The notes: generated by a model from the sequence alone, not told the origin. 64,000 nucleotides of DNA from Aureimonas sp. ME7 (GCF_903970965.1 NZ_CAJCKW010000004.1:248001-312000); one strand, 5' to 3'. Positions 40,994 through 49,982 are shown, counted from the stretch's first letter. Program-made: numbers and translations.

Positions 40994-41018
40994 AAAATCG
41001 GGCGTTTCGCCCGTTTTT
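40994..41018 (+). terminator. terminator-like hairpin between divergent binding-protein genes
   Basis: A 6-bp GC stem (40999-41004 with 41008-41013) with TTT loop, A-rich before and T-rich after. No gene ends here: it sits 59 bp upstream of the rightward binding-protein start, so it would interrupt that gene's own leader. It could be an attenuator or the end of a short leader RNA. Confidence 0.6.
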
Positions 41019-41077
41019 GTCGTTGCAAAGGCGCGAGTGAAGCGCCGGGGCCGAAGGCCCAACAGGGAGTTGACCGA

Positions 41078-42289
41078 ATGATCGGCGGAACGAAAGCCAT
41101 TCTGGGCCTGACGGCCTCTCTTCTCGCGCTCGGCGTTTCCGCCGCGTCGGCGCAGGACGCCAATGTGAAGCTCGGTTTCATCGGCGGCATCACCGGCCCG
41201 ATCGAGAGCCTCATGCCGCCGATCACGGCGGGCGCACGCCTGGCGGTGTCGCAGGTGAACGAAGCCGGAGGCATCGGCAAGAACGGCGCCAAGGTGGACA
41301 TGGTGATCGGCGACGACGGCTGCGTCGATGCCGCACGGGCTTCGGACGCGGGGGATCGTCAGGTCAACTCGGAGAAGGTCGCCGGGATCGTCGGCGCCAT
41401 GTGTTCGGGCGCGACGATCGCGGCCGCCAACGCCGCCGCGATTCCCGGCGGCGTCGTCATGGTTTCGCCGGCCTCGACCTCGCCGGCCGTAACCGAACTC
41501 AAGGACAACGACCTCGTCTTCCGCACCGCGCCGTCCGACGCTTATCAGGGTGAGGTTCTGGCGCGAGTGGTGAAGCGCAACGGCGTCGAGAACGTTGCCG
41601 TCACCTACGTCAACAACGACTACGGCACCGGCTTCGCGCAGGCGTTCCAGAAGGCGTTCGAGGCCGAAGGCGGCAAGGTTACGGTGTCCTCGGCCCACGA
41701 GGACGGCAAGGCCGACTATCGCGCCGAGATCGGCTCGCTGGCCTCCAGCGGCGCGGATGCGCTGGTGGTTCTCGCCTATGTCGACGGATCGGGCGGGCGC
41801 ATCATCCAGCAGGCGCGCGAAACGGGCGACTTCTCGACCTTCATCGGCGGCGACGGCATGGTGGGCGCCAACCTCACCAACGTGACGGGCGGCGACGAGA
41901 AGCTGATCCTGACCCGCCCGGGCGGGTCGGCGGCCGCTGGCGCCGAACTCTTCGCCACGGCGGCGAAGGGCGTGGATCTCGATCCCGGCGCCACCTATGC
42001 CGCGACGTCCTACGACGCCGCGTTCGCTCTTCTCCTGGCTCTCGAAAAGACCAACGGCTCGCGCGAGGGCGTTTCCGCCGCGCTGCGCGAGGTCGCCAGC
42101 GCGCCGGGCGAGGTGATTCTGCCAGGCGAGTGGGCGAAGGCCAAGCAGCTGATCGCGGCCGGCACCGACATCAACTACGAGGGCGCTTCCGGCTCGCTGG
42201 AGTTCGATGCGCAGGGCGACGTTCCCGGCTCGTACGACGAAGTCACGGTGACCGACGGCAAGATCGTCGTGGTCGGTCCGGCTCAGTAA
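41078..42289 (+). CDS. livJ: branched-chain amino acid ABC transporter substrate-binding protein
   Basis: 403 residues from ATG 41078 (the open frame upstream is not used). A signal peptide (M-I-G-G-T-K-A-I-L-G-L-T-A-S-L-L-A-L-G-V-S-A-A-S-A) precedes V-K-L-G-F-I-G-G-I-T-G-P-I-E and the type I periplasmic-binding fold with N-D-Y-G-T-G-F-A and A-Y-V-D-G-S-G-G segments. Gene order (LivG-LivF-LivH-LivM converging from the right) makes it the binding protein of that system. Its exact ligand, for instance Leu/Ile/Val, amides or urea, cannot be read from the sequence. Confidence 0.92.
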   Translation: MIGGTKAILGLTASLLALGVSAASAQDANVKLGFIGGITGPIESLMPPITAGARLAVSQVNEAGGIGKNGAKVDMVIGDDGCVDAARASDAGDRQVNSEKVAGIVGAMCSGATIAAANAAAIPGGVVMVSPASTSPAVTELKDNDLVFRTAPSDAYQGEVLARVVKRNGVENVAVTYVNNDYGTGFAQAFQKAFEAEGGKVTVSSAHEDGKADYRAEIGSLASSGADALVVLAYVDGSGGRIIQQARETGDFSTFIGGDGMVGANLTNVTGGDEKLILTRPGGSAAAGAELFATAAKGVDLDPGATYAATSYDAAFALLLALEKTNGSREGVSAALREVASAPGEVILPGEWAKAKQLIAAGTDINYEGASGSLEFDAQGDVPGSYDEVTVTDGKIVVVGPAQ

Positions 42290-42310
42290 GGCGTAGCACT
42301 GCTACAAAGG

Positions 42311-42346
42311 AAAAGGCCCCGGAGCGGCAAGCTTCGGGGCCTTTTT
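42311..42346 (+). terminator. bidirectional terminator between livJ and livM
   Basis: A 10-bp stem (42311-42320 with 42336-42345) with T run at 42342-42346 and A run at the left arm, serving the convergent genes on both sides. Confidence 0.92.
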
Positions 42347-42357
42347 CGTGACCGCAA

Positions 42358-43653
42358 TCAGTCTGCGCGCCGTCGTTCGGGCAGAACGCCGTGCGGGGCG
42401 AAGCGCAGAACCAGCGTGACGGTGAGCCCGATCACGAAGACGCGCATCTGCAGGGCGCGCGAATCGAGATCGGCGGGAGCGACCCAGCCGAAGGCGCTCT
42501 GGCCCCAGTCGCGCGCCAGGCCGAAGAGCGAGAGAGCGACCGGCTCCGACATCGTCCAGACGATGTAGACGAAGACCGCGCCGAAGATGGCGCCGCGATT
42601 GTTGCCCGCCCCGCCGAGGATCACCATCACCCAGATCAGGAACGTGTGGTTGAGGTCGACGAAGCCGGACGGGTCGAAGATCGAGGTGAAGTGGGCGAGG
42701 ATCGCGCCACCTAGGCCCATCAGCATGGCACCGAGAATGAAGATCTCCAGGCGACGACCATCGACGTTCTTGCCCATGGAAGAAGCGGCGGCTTCGTTGT
42801 CTCGGATGGCGCGCATCATCCGGCCCCAGGGGGCGCGATAGGCTCGCTCGATCAGGAGGTAGATAACGAGGAGCAGGGCGGCCGTCAGCGCGAGGTAGAG
42901 GCTGCGGCTCCAAAGGAAGCCGACCTCGCTCGGCGTCGGCACCGGCCAGGGCAGCGGCGAGACGGTGAGCGTGCCGCGCGTCAGCCAGTCGGCATTGCGC
43001 AGGAAGGTCTTGATGATCTGCGCGATGCCGAGCGTCGCGATGGCGAGATAGTCCGCCCGAAGGCCGAGGCAGATCTTGCCGATCACGAAGGCGATGGCGC
43101 CCGCGACGACGCCGGCGGCCGCCCAGCCGACGCCGACGGGAAGCCCGAAGCCGCCGATGAAGCCCGCCTCGGCCTCGATCGCCACCGTCGCCGGATCGAA
43201 CTTCGCCGTCACCACCATGAACGCGACGGCGCCTGCGATCACAGTCATGGCGGTCACCAGCCCTTGCCGCAGGCCGAGGCGGTGCGTATGCGAGATAAGC
43301 CCGACGACGACGACCGAGCCGACCAGCCAGAGCAACGCCTCGCCGAGGAGCGGCGCGCCGCTCGACGCCCAGAACGCGTCGTTGACGGGAAAGGTCATCA
43401 GGACGGACGCAAAGGCGCCCGCAACGATGAAGCCCATGACGCCGACGTTGAAGAGGCCGGCGTAACCCCATTGAATGTTCAGGCCGATCGCGATGATGGC
43501 GTAGGCGGATGCCTCGACCAGCATGCGCGTCGCATAGGCGGAGCCCTGAAGCCAGAACACGGCGGCGACGAGCGCGGCCAGCGCCGCGACGAGAAGGAGA
43601 CCGCGCTGCATGTCGGCGCCCTTGCGGGCGGAAGTGGAGACCGCCGCGCTCAT
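42358..43653 (-). CDS. livM: branched-chain amino acid ABC transporter permease LivM
   Basis: 431 residues with about ten hydrophobic segments; it contains the LivM signature A-Y-A-I-I-A-I-G-L-N-I-Q-W-G-Y-A-G-L-F-N-V-G and the cytoplasmic E-A-A-x-S-M-G-x-N loop that contacts the ATPases. The N-terminus is slightly longer than E. coli LivM counterparts lacking an extension, and two long helical inserts lie in the middle. Start at 43653 shares one base with the livH stop. Confidence 0.94.
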   Translation of the reverse strand: MSAAVSTSARKGADMQRGLLLVAALAALVAAVFWLQGSAYATRMLVEASAYAIIAIGLNIQWGYAGLFNVGVMGFIVAGAFASVLMTFPVNDAFWASSGAPLLGEALLWLVGSVVVVGLISHTHRLGLRQGLVTAMTVIAGAVAFMVVTAKFDPATVAIEAEAGFIGGFGLPVGVGWAAAGVVAGAIAFVIGKICLGLRADYLAIATLGIAQIIKTFLRNADWLTRGTLTVSPLPWPVPTPSEVGFLWSRSLYLALTAALLLVIYLLIERAYRAPWGRMMRAIRDNEAAASSMGKNVDGRRLEIFILGAMLMGLGGAILAHFTSIFDPSGFVDLNHTFLIWVMVILGGAGNNRGAIFGAVFVYIVWTMSEPVALSLFGLARDWGQSAFGWVAPADLDSRALQMRVFVIGLTVTLVLRFAPHGVLPERRRAD

Positions 43654-44645
43654 CAGAACACCCGCCCTTTGAAGATGCCGGTCGGCCGATAGATCAGAAC
43701 GACGACAAGGATGAAGAAGGGAACGACGAGGCGATACTCGGTCTGCACCAGCGCGAGATTGGTGGGCAGGTCGACGCCTTCCGGCAACCAGGACTGGAAC
43801 GGCCGAAGGATCACGGACAGATTGAAGATCGACAGCGTTTCGGCAAAGCCGATGAGGTAGCCGCCCGCGATCGCGCCATAGGGCTGGCCGATGCCGCCGA
43901 GAATCGCGGCGGCGAAGATCGGCAGCAGGATGTTGTAGGCCAAGTCGGGCTTAAGCTGGACGTCCATCGCCAGCATCGTTCCCGCGATCGCGGCGAGCGA
44001 GCCGCCGATCACCCAGGTCGCCTTCACCACGGTCTCCAGTGGAATGCCGGTGACGCGCGCGAGATCGGGATTGTCGGACACCGCGCGCATGGCCTTGCCG
44101 AGGCGCGAGCGCGTCAGGAAGAAGTGGAGAGCGATCACCGACAGAACCGTCAGCGCGATCAGCGCGATCTGCGGTTCGGTGATGACGATGGGGCGACCGC
44201 CGGTCGGGATGCGGAAGATTTCCTTGGGTGCGTTGAAATACATATCGCGCGAGCCCGTGCCGGCGAAGAGGCGGATCAAGCCCTGCATCATCAGCGTCAC
44301 GCCGATCGACGCCATCACGAGAACCACGGGCCGCGCGCCGCGATCGCGCAGCGGCTTGTAGAACGCCTTGTCGAGACCGATCGCGAAAAGCGAGGTCAGC
44401 ACCATGACGACCGGGAGGAGCGCCAGGACCAGCGGAATGGGAAGCGAGATGCCCCAGGCCGCGCAGAGCCCCGCCAGCATGAAGGCGAAGAAGGCGCTCG
44501 CCGTCATCATGTCGCCATGCGCGAAATGTGCGAAGCGCAGGATGCCGAAGACGAGCGTCACGCCCACCGCGCCCAATGCGTAGACCGACCCGAGGATCAG
44601 TCCGCCCATCAGGCCTCGGTTGATAAAGAAAATGAGCTCGTCCAA
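43653..44645 (-). CDS. livH: branched-chain amino acid ABC transporter permease LivH
   Basis: 330 residues. The family N-terminus is L-D-E-L-I-F-F-I-N-R-G-L-M-G-G-L-I-L-G-S-V-Y-A-L-G-A-V, so translation must begin at TTG 44645; no ATG is available there, and an ATG further upstream lies inside livF. The sequence G-I-L-R-F-A-H-F-A-H-G-D-M-M and the S-D-N-P-D-L-A-R-V-T-G-I loop are typical LivH. It forms the membrane channel with LivM. Confidence 0.93.
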   Translation of the reverse strand: MDELIFFINRGLMGGLILGSVYALGAVGVTLVFGILRFAHFAHGDMMTASAFFAFMLAGLCAAWGISLPIPLVLALLPVVMVLTSLFAIGLDKAFYKPLRDRGARPVVLVMASIGVTLMMQGLIRLFAGTGSRDMYFNAPKEIFRIPTGGRPIVITEPQIALIALTVLSVIALHFFLTRSRLGKAMRAVSDNPDLARVTGIPLETVVKATWVIGGSLAAIAGTMLAMDVQLKPDLAYNILLPIFAAAILGGIGQPYGAIAGGYLIGFAETLSIFNLSVILRPFQSWLPEGVDLPTNLALVQTEYRLVVPFFILVVVLIYRPTGIFKGRVF

Positions 44646-44685
44646 CGTGATGTCTCGTCTCGTTCGAATACGGGATGAAGAAGGG

Positions 44686-45390
44686 TCAGCCGCCCAGGAA
44701 GGAGCGGGCGACTTCCGGATCGGCCAGAAGCGCAGCCCCGCTGTCGGTGAAGCGATTGCGCCCACCCGCCAGGACGAAGCCCTTGTGCGCGATGCCGAGC
44801 GCCTGCTTGGCGTTCTGCTCGACCATCGCGACGGTGACGCCGGTGGCGTTGACCGCCAGGATCCGGTCGAAGATCTCGCTCATGAAGCGAGGCGATAGAC
44901 CGGCGGTCGGCTCGTCCAGAAGGATCAGCTTCGGGTCGATCATCAGGGCGCGGCCGACCGCCACCATCTGGCGCTGCCCGCCGGATAGTTCGCCCGCCGG
45001 TTGGCGGCGCTTGTCTTTCAAGGGCGGGAAGATGTCGTAGACGCGCTCCAGGAGGGAGGACACGTCGTCCCGGCGCACATAGGCACCCATCTCAAGGTTC
45101 TCGTGCACGCTCAGCGTCTTGAAGACGTTGTGCTCCTGCGGAACGAACGCCATGCGCAGTGCGCTGAGCGTCTCGGTCGGGCGGTTGGTGATGTCGTGCC
45201 CGTCGAAGGTGATGCGGCCGGACGAGACGCGAAGGAGGCCGAAGATCGCCTTCAGCGTCGTCGACTTGCCGGCGCCGTTCGGCCCGACGATGACGCCGAT
45301 CTCCTTCGGCGCCAGGCTGAGATTGACCCCGTTGAGGATCGTGGCTTCGCCATAGCCGGCGACGACGTTTTCGAGCGCGAGTAGGCTCAT
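44686..45390 (-). CDS. livF: branched-chain amino acid ABC transporter ATPase LivF
   Basis: 234 residues from ATG 45390, overlapping the livG stop (ATGA). Walker A is G-P-N-G-A-G-K-S-T at about residues 36-44, the ABC signature L-S-G-G-Q-R-Q at about 138, Walker B L-I-L-L-D-E-P at about 159. The D-E-P-T-A-G-L-S-P sequence and the short length (no C-terminal LivG extension) identify LivF. It lies 40 bp before the livH start. Confidence 0.94.
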   Translation of the reverse strand: MSLLALENVVAGYGEATILNGVNLSLAPKEIGVIVGPNGAGKSTTLKAIFGLLRVSSGRITFDGHDITNRPTETLSALRMAFVPQEHNVFKTLSVHENLEMGAYVRRDDVSSLLERVYDIFPPLKDKRRQPAGELSGGQRQMVAVGRALMIDPKLILLDEPTAGLSPRFMSEIFDRILAVNATGVTVAMVEQNAKQALGIAHKGFVLAGGRNRFTDSGAALLADPEVARSFLGG

Positions 45391-46190
45391 GCGGCGCTCT
45401 CCGCCGGCGTGGTGGCATGGCCCGTCGGGGAGCCGCCGAAATAGGCCTCCACCACCGCTTCGTCGGCCTGGATTTCGGCGAGGGTCCCGGTGCGCATGAC
45501 CTCGCCCGCCGCCATCACGATGACCGGGTCGCACAGGCGGCCGATCAGATCCATGTCGTGCTCGATGACGAAGAACGTGTAGCCGCGCTCGCTATTGAGC
45601 CGCTCGATATTGGCGGCGATGTCGTTGAGGAGCGTGCGGTTCACGCCCGCCGCGATCTCGTCGAGGAGCACGATCTTGGCGTCCACCATCATCGTACGTG
45701 CCAACTCGACGAGCTTCTTCTGGCCGCCCGACAGGTTGCCGGCGAGCTCGTGCTTCACGTGCTCGATCTTGAGGAAGTCGATGACGTCTTCCGCGCGCTC
45801 GCGCACTTCGCTCTCGAACTGCCGCACACGGCGGCCGCGGAACCACGTGTCGAGAATGTTCTCGCCCGGCTGGCCGCCCGGAACCATCATCAGGTTCTCC
45901 AGAACGGTCAGGCGTGAGAACTCATGGGCGATCTGGAAGGTGCGCAGAAGCCCGCGACCGAAGAGTTCGTGCGGCTTGAGCCCCTGGATCTCGCGGCCCT
46001 CGAACACGATCTTGCCCGAGGACGGCGCCAGGTTGCCGGCCACCATGTTGAACAGGGTCGACTTGCCCGCGCCGTTCGGGCCGATCAAACCGGTAATGCT
46101 ACCTTTTTCCACCGAAAGCGAGCAGCGATCGACAGCCACGAATCCGCCGAAGCGGCGTGAAACCTCCCTGACCTCGAGGATCGGCGCCAT
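45387..46190 (-). CDS. livG: branched-chain amino acid ABC transporter ATPase LivG
   Basis: 267 residues. Walker A is G-P-N-G-A-G-K-S-T, the signature N-L-S-G-G-Q-K-K and Walker B K-I-V-L-L-D-E-I. The Walker B of this protein ends D-E-I-A-A-G-V-N instead of D-E-P, seen in part of this family. The C-terminus is V-x-x-A-Y-F-G-G, the LivG end. It is the first gene of the livGFHM operon; the promoter should lie in 46191-46387. Confidence 0.93.
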   Translation of the reverse strand: MAPILEVREVSRRFGGFVAVDRCSLSVEKGSITGLIGPNGAGKSTLFNMVAGNLAPSSGKIVFEGREIQGLKPHELFGRGLLRTFQIAHEFSRLTVLENLMMVPGGQPGENILDTWFRGRRVRQFESEVRERAEDVIDFLKIEHVKHELAGNLSGGQKKLVELARTMMVDAKIVLLDEIAAGVNRTLLNDIAANIERLNSERGYTFFVIEHDMDLIGRLCDPVIVMAAGEVMRTGTLAEIQADEAVVEAYFGGSPTGHATTPAESAA

Positions 46191-46387
46191 CGCGGCTCCT
46201 TATCGTATTGAAACGGCTTCCGAAGAGGCCGCGGGTTGACGTGTGCGTTTCCGCGGCCGGCGTGTCCTGAATGGTAACGGTTGTGATGTCAAACCATTCC
46301 GAACGCCGCGTTTGACCCGCGGATCGCGAGATCGCCGTCACCGATGGGTGCGAAATCGAGGGCGAGGCTCTATCTCTCGCGAAGACC

Positions 46388-46933
46388 GTGGAGCGCCCCG
46401 AGTCGGAAGGATCGAAATTGCTGCTTGCCGATGCCGAAATCGACCGACTGGCCTTTCGCGAGGCCATGAGCCACTTCACGGCGGCCGTCAGCCTCGTCAC
46501 CACCGATGGCGAGGCGGGGCGCCGGGGCGTGACCGTTACCGCCGTCTGTTCCGTTTCGGACGATCCGGCGACGCTTCTGGTCTGCCTCAATCGATCGAGC
46601 GAGGCCAACATCCGCTTCGAACAAAACGGCGTGTTCGCCGTGAACGTGCTCGCCGATCGCAACGAGGGCGTCGCGCGCGCGTTCGCCGGCGAAGGTGGGT
46701 TGGATCTCGAAGGCCGGTTCGCCACCGCACAATGGTCCCGGCTGCAGACCGGCGCGCCCATTCTCGAGGATGCGATCATCAGCTTCGACTGCCGCATTCT
46801 GGAGAGCCGCGAGGTCGCCACGCATCGCGTGATGATGGGCCGGGTCGTGGCTCTTTCCGTACCAAAAGCCGGGCATAGTCTTCTCTACCGGGCCCGGCGC
46901 TATCATGCCCTGCCTTATCAGGACGAGCGCTGA
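46388..46933 (+). CDS. flavin reductase domain protein
   Basis: 181 residues, start GTG 46388 with no clear ribosome site, so an internal start is possible. The core matches flavin-reductase-like (HpaC/RutF) proteins: M-S-H-F-T-A-A-V-S-L-V-T-T-D, G-V-T-V-T-A-V-C-S-V-S-D-D-P, L-L-V-C-L-N-R-S-S and a final G-R-V-V-A-L-S. Such enzymes reduce FMN with NAD(P)H, supplying a monooxygenase partner. No monooxygenase gene is next to it, and the XdhC-like genes follow 33 bp later on the same strand. Confidence 0.85.
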   Translation: MERPESEGSKLLLADAEIDRLAFREAMSHFTAAVSLVTTDGEAGRRGVTVTAVCSVSDDPATLLVCLNRSSEANIRFEQNGVFAVNVLADRNEGVARAFAGEGGLDLEGRFATAQWSRLQTGAPILEDAIISFDCRILESREVATHRVMMGRVVALSVPKAGHSLLYRARRYHALPYQDER

Positions 46934-46966
46934 GGGCCGTCCGGACTGCCAACCTTCGAGGCCGAC

Positions 46967-47293
46967 ATGGACGCCATCCCGATCGCCGACCCGCTCGACA
47001 CCGCGCATCGCTGGACCGGCGAGGGGCGGGGTGTCGCCTTGGCCACCGTCGTCGAAACCTGGGGCTCGGCGCCGCGCCCGGTCGGCAGCCACCTCGTGAT
47101 CGACGCAGAGGGCGGCTTCGAGGGCTCGGTCTCCGGCGGCTGCGTCGAGGGTGCGGTGATCGCGGAAGCGGCGGACGTCATCGCAAGCGGCGTGCCGAAG
47201 GTTCTCGAGTTCGGCGTCGCGGACGAAACGGCCTGGCAGGTCGGTCTCTCCTGCGGCGGACGTATCCGCGTCTTCCTCGAAAAGATCTCCTGA
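46967..47293 (+). CDS. XdhC/CoxI N-terminal domain protein
   Basis: 108 residues. The sequence G-V-A-L-A-T-V-V-E-T-W-G-S-A-P-R-P-V-G-S-H-L-V-I, G-S-V-S-G-G-C-V-E-G-A-V and V-G-L-S-C-G-G-R-I-R-V-F is the XdhC/CoxI N-terminal domain. XdhC-type proteins bind molybdenum cofactor, protect it and deliver a sulfurated form to xanthine dehydrogenase or CO-dehydrogenase-like enzymes. The domain is a separate gene here; its stop shares a base with the next start. Confidence 0.9.
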   Translation: MDAIPIADPLDTAHRWTGEGRGVALATVVETWGSAPRPVGSHLVIDAEGGFEGSVSGGCVEGAVIAEAADVIASGVPKVLEFGVADETAWQVGLSCGGRIRVFLEKIS

Positions 47294-47988
47294 TGCGTGC
47301 CGAACTGCTGGCGGAGGTCGTCGCTGAACGTTTGGCGCGCCGAGGGTGCGCCGTGGAAACCGATCTGGACAGCGGGGCGCAGCGGCTGATCCGCGAGGCC
47401 GAGGCGTCCGACGAAGTCCGTCAGGCGCTGAGGATGGGGCGCTCCGGCCTGATCGACGGATCCAGCCGCTTTCTCAACGTCTACCTTCCACCGCCGCGCA
47501 TTCTGGCGATCGGCGCGGTGCATATCACGCAGAGCCTGTCGCCGATGGCCCGGCTCGCGGGCTTCGATATGCGCATCGTCGATCCCCGCACGGCATTCGC
47601 GACGCCCGAACGGTTTCCAGGGGTCGATCTTCGCGCGGAATGGCCCGAGATCGCCCTGCGCGAACAGCCGCTCGATCCCTACACCGCACTTGTCGCGGTG
47701 ACGCACGATCCGAAGATCGACGATCTGCCGTTGCGCGCGGCGCTCGAAGCGGGGTGCTTCTATGTCGGAGCGCTGGGCAGCCGCAAGACGCATGCACGCC
47801 GCGTCGAACGCCTGCTCGCCGCCGGTGTGCCGCAGCATCGCATAGACCGGATCGAAGCGCCGATCGGCGCCGATATCGGGGCGGCGACGCCGGCCGAGAT
47901 CGCGGTCGCGATTCTGGCTTCGGTGATCTCCGCCTTCCGAAAGCGGAAGATGCACGCGGACCGACGCGGGGAAACCGAGGCGGCATGA
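47293..47988 (+). CDS. XdhC C-terminal Rossmann-domain protein
   Basis: 231 residues; the second half of an XdhC split over two genes. The segment R-I-L-A-I-G-A-V-H-I-T-Q-S-L is the Rossmann entry, D-P-R-T-A-F follows, then V-A-V-T-H-D-P-K-I-D-D and G-A-L-G-S-R-K-T-H-A-R-R and R-I-x-A-P-I-G, all characteristic of the XdhC C-terminal domain. Coupled by a 1-bp overlap to the gene before and an ATGA overlap to the gene after, so the three are co-translated. Confidence 0.9.
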   Translation: MRAELLAEVVAERLARRGCAVETDLDSGAQRLIREAEASDEVRQALRMGRSGLIDGSSRFLNVYLPPPRILAIGAVHITQSLSPMARLAGFDMRIVDPRTAFATPERFPGVDLRAEWPEIALREQPLDPYTALVAVTHDPKIDDLPLRAALEAGCFYVGALGSRKTHARRVERLLAAGVPQHRIDRIEAPIGADIGAATPAEIAVAILASVISAFRKRKMHADRRGETEAA

Positions 47989-49622
47989 AGTTCGGCCCTG
48001 TCCCGCTCGCGCTGGCGGAGGGCGCGCGGCTGGCGCATGCGAACACGAGCGGTGGAAGGCGGCTCGCCAAGGGGCATGCCTTGGCTGCCGCCGATCTTCA
48101 AATGTTAGCGGCGGCCGGCATCGACGAACTCGTCGTCGCTCGTTTGGACGATGGAGATATTGGGGAGGACGAGGCGGCCGGACGTATCGCGCGGGCGCTG
48201 GCGTCGAGGCACATCGAAACCGCGCCATCGGCCACCGGGCGAGCCAACCTCTACGCTCGCACCGCCGGGCTCTTGCGCCCCGATAGGACGCTCGTCGACG
48301 CGCTGAATCGCATCCATTCCGGAATCACGCTGGCGACCCTGCAGGAGAATGCTCCGGTAGCGCCCGGGCGGATGGTGGCGACGGTGAAGATCATTCCGCT
48401 GGCGGTTCCTGGCGATGCCGTTCGGGCGGCGGAGCGTCTTCTTCAGAACGGTTCGGCGCTCGATTTCGCGCCCTTCCGCGCGCGGCGAGTGGGTCTTCTC
48501 CAAACCGTGCTTCCCCAGTCCCGTCCGGGCGTTCTCGACAAGACGCGCCGCGTCCTGGAAAGCCGGCTTGCCCCATCCGGCTCGCAACTGGCACGTGAAG
48601 TTCGCTGCGCGCATTCGGCGGCCGAACTCAGCGTTGCGATCGCCGATGGAGACGGGGCGGAGGACGTAACCATCGTCTTCGGAGCCTCCGCCGTGATCGA
48701 TGCGGAAGATGTGGTCCCCAATGCGATCCGCGCCGCCGGCGGTACGGTGGAGCATCTTGGAATGCCGGTAGACCCCGGCAACCTGCTTCTCATCGGCCGC
48801 GTCGGGGAGCGCATCGTCATCGGGGCGCCCGGTTGCGCCAGAAGCCCGGCGGAAAACGGCTTCGACTGGGTGCTCGACAAGGTGTTGGCGGATATCCCGG
48901 TCACCACAGACGATCTCACCGCCATGGGAGTCGGGGGCTTGCTGATGGAAATCGCGTCTCGTCCGAAGCCGAGGGAAACGCGAAGCGAAGGACCGGCCGA
49001 AGGGCCTCGCATAGGCGCGCTGGTACTGGCTGCCGGGCAATCGCGGCGCATGGGTGGGCCGAACAAGCTGTTGGCGAGATTTGAAGGCGTTCCCTTGGTT
49101 CGCCGCAGCGTCGAGACGGTTCTGGCGAGCCGGATCGGCGATGTGGTGGTGGTCACGGGGCACATGGGCGACGAGATCGGTGCGGCGCTCGAAGGGTTGC
49201 CAGTCCGATCCGTCCGAAATCCACGATATGCGGAAGGGCTGTCGACATCCCTCGCGCTCGGGTTTGCCGAACTGGTTGGATCCTGCGACGGCATCCTGGT
49301 GGTTCTCGCCGATCAGCCGTTCCTGACCGCAGCCGATCTCGGTCGCTTGATCGCGGAGTTCTCGCCGGTCGGCTCCGGCAGCATCGTCATGGCGACCGAC
49401 GGGGGGCAGCGTGCCAACCCGGTCATCCTATCCAGCATCTATGCGGCGGCCGTTCGAGGTCTGGAGGGAGACATCGGGGCCCGTCCGATCGTTCAGTCGC
49501 ATCGCGAACTCGTTCGCGAGGTGGAAATCGGATCGGCGGCATCGTTCGACGTCGATACGCCGGAGCGGCTTCGCGATGCCGGAGGCATCGTTGGGGACGA
49601 GACGGGAGATCGGGCGCGTTAA
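47985..49622 (+). CDS. molybdopterin-binding MoeA-like / MobA-like nucleotidyltransferase fusion
   Basis: 545 residues from ATG 47985. The first ~340 residues resemble the molybdopterin-binding domain of MoeA-type proteins (A-T-V-K-I-I-P-L-A-V-P, V-I-D-A-E-D-V-V-P-N-A-I-R-A-A-G-G, P-V-D-P-G-N-L-L-L-I-G). From about residue 343 an NTP-transferase domain starts with A-L-V-L-A-A-G-Q-S-R-R-M-G-G-P-N-K-L-L, as in MobA/MocA, and contains L-A-D-Q-P-F-L-T. The likely task is adding CMP to molybdopterin for xanthine-dehydrogenase/CODH-like enzymes. No such enzyme is present in the window. Confidence 0.88.
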   Translation: MKFGPVPLALAEGARLAHANTSGGRRLAKGHALAAADLQMLAAAGIDELVVARLDDGDIGEDEAAGRIARALASRHIETAPSATGRANLYARTAGLLRPDRTLVDALNRIHSGITLATLQENAPVAPGRMVATVKIIPLAVPGDAVRAAERLLQNGSALDFAPFRARRVGLLQTVLPQSRPGVLDKTRRVLESRLAPSGSQLAREVRCAHSAAELSVAIADGDGAEDVTIVFGASAVIDAEDVVPNAIRAAGGTVEHLGMPVDPGNLLLIGRVGERIVIGAPGCARSPAENGFDWVLDKVLADIPVTTDDLTAMGVGGLLMEIASRPKPRETRSEGPAEGPRIGALVLAAGQSRRMGGPNKLLARFEGVPLVRRSVETVLASRIGDVVVVTGHMGDEIGAALEGLPVRSVRNPRYAEGLSTSLALGFAELVGSCDGILVVLADQPFLTAADLGRLIAEFSPVGSGSIVMATDGGQRANPVILSSIYAAAVRGLEGDIGARPIVQSHRELVREVEIGSAASFDVDTPERLRDAGGIVGDETGDRAR

Positions 49623-49697
49623 CGCTTCGTTAGTCATGAGGGCGCAGCCTTGCTTCCGGAGGTCGGATGCCTCGGTCTCCCGAACGAAGGAGCCGAC

Positions 49698-49982
49698 ATG
49701 CCGCGAGCCAGCGTTCCCGACCCGCAATTCCTCAAGATGCTGTCCGGCTACGGCCTGACCTTCGCCGAGGTCCTCTACCGCATGCCGGATCATCCCGCGC
49801 TCCTCCAGACATTCTCGTGGCAGTTCGAGGATCTGGCGCCCGAATATCCTCGCCTTCGCCGTTTCCTTAATCATTGGAAGCGCGAGGTGGAGGCGGAGAT
49901 CCGAAGCGTTCGCGTCATGCATCGCGGGCTGATCCGGCCGGCAGAGGTCCGTCTCGTGCGCGAGATCGGCTACCTCAACTGA
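49698..49982 (+). CDS. Usg-family protein
   Basis: 94 residues from ATG 49698 with a GAAGGAG site 5 bp upstream. The sequence L-S-G-Y-G-L-T-F-A-E-V-L-Y-R-M-P-D-H-P-A-L-L-Q-T-F-S-W-Q-F-x-D-L-A-P matches the small Usg family of alphaproteobacteria, named for a gene near trp genes. The function is unknown. It is immediately followed by the convergent radC. Confidence 0.9.
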   Translation: MPRASVPDPQFLKMLSGYGLTFAEVLYRMPDHPALLQTFSWQFEDLAPEYPRLRRFLNHWKREVEAEIRSVRVMHRGLIRPAEVRLVREIGYLN

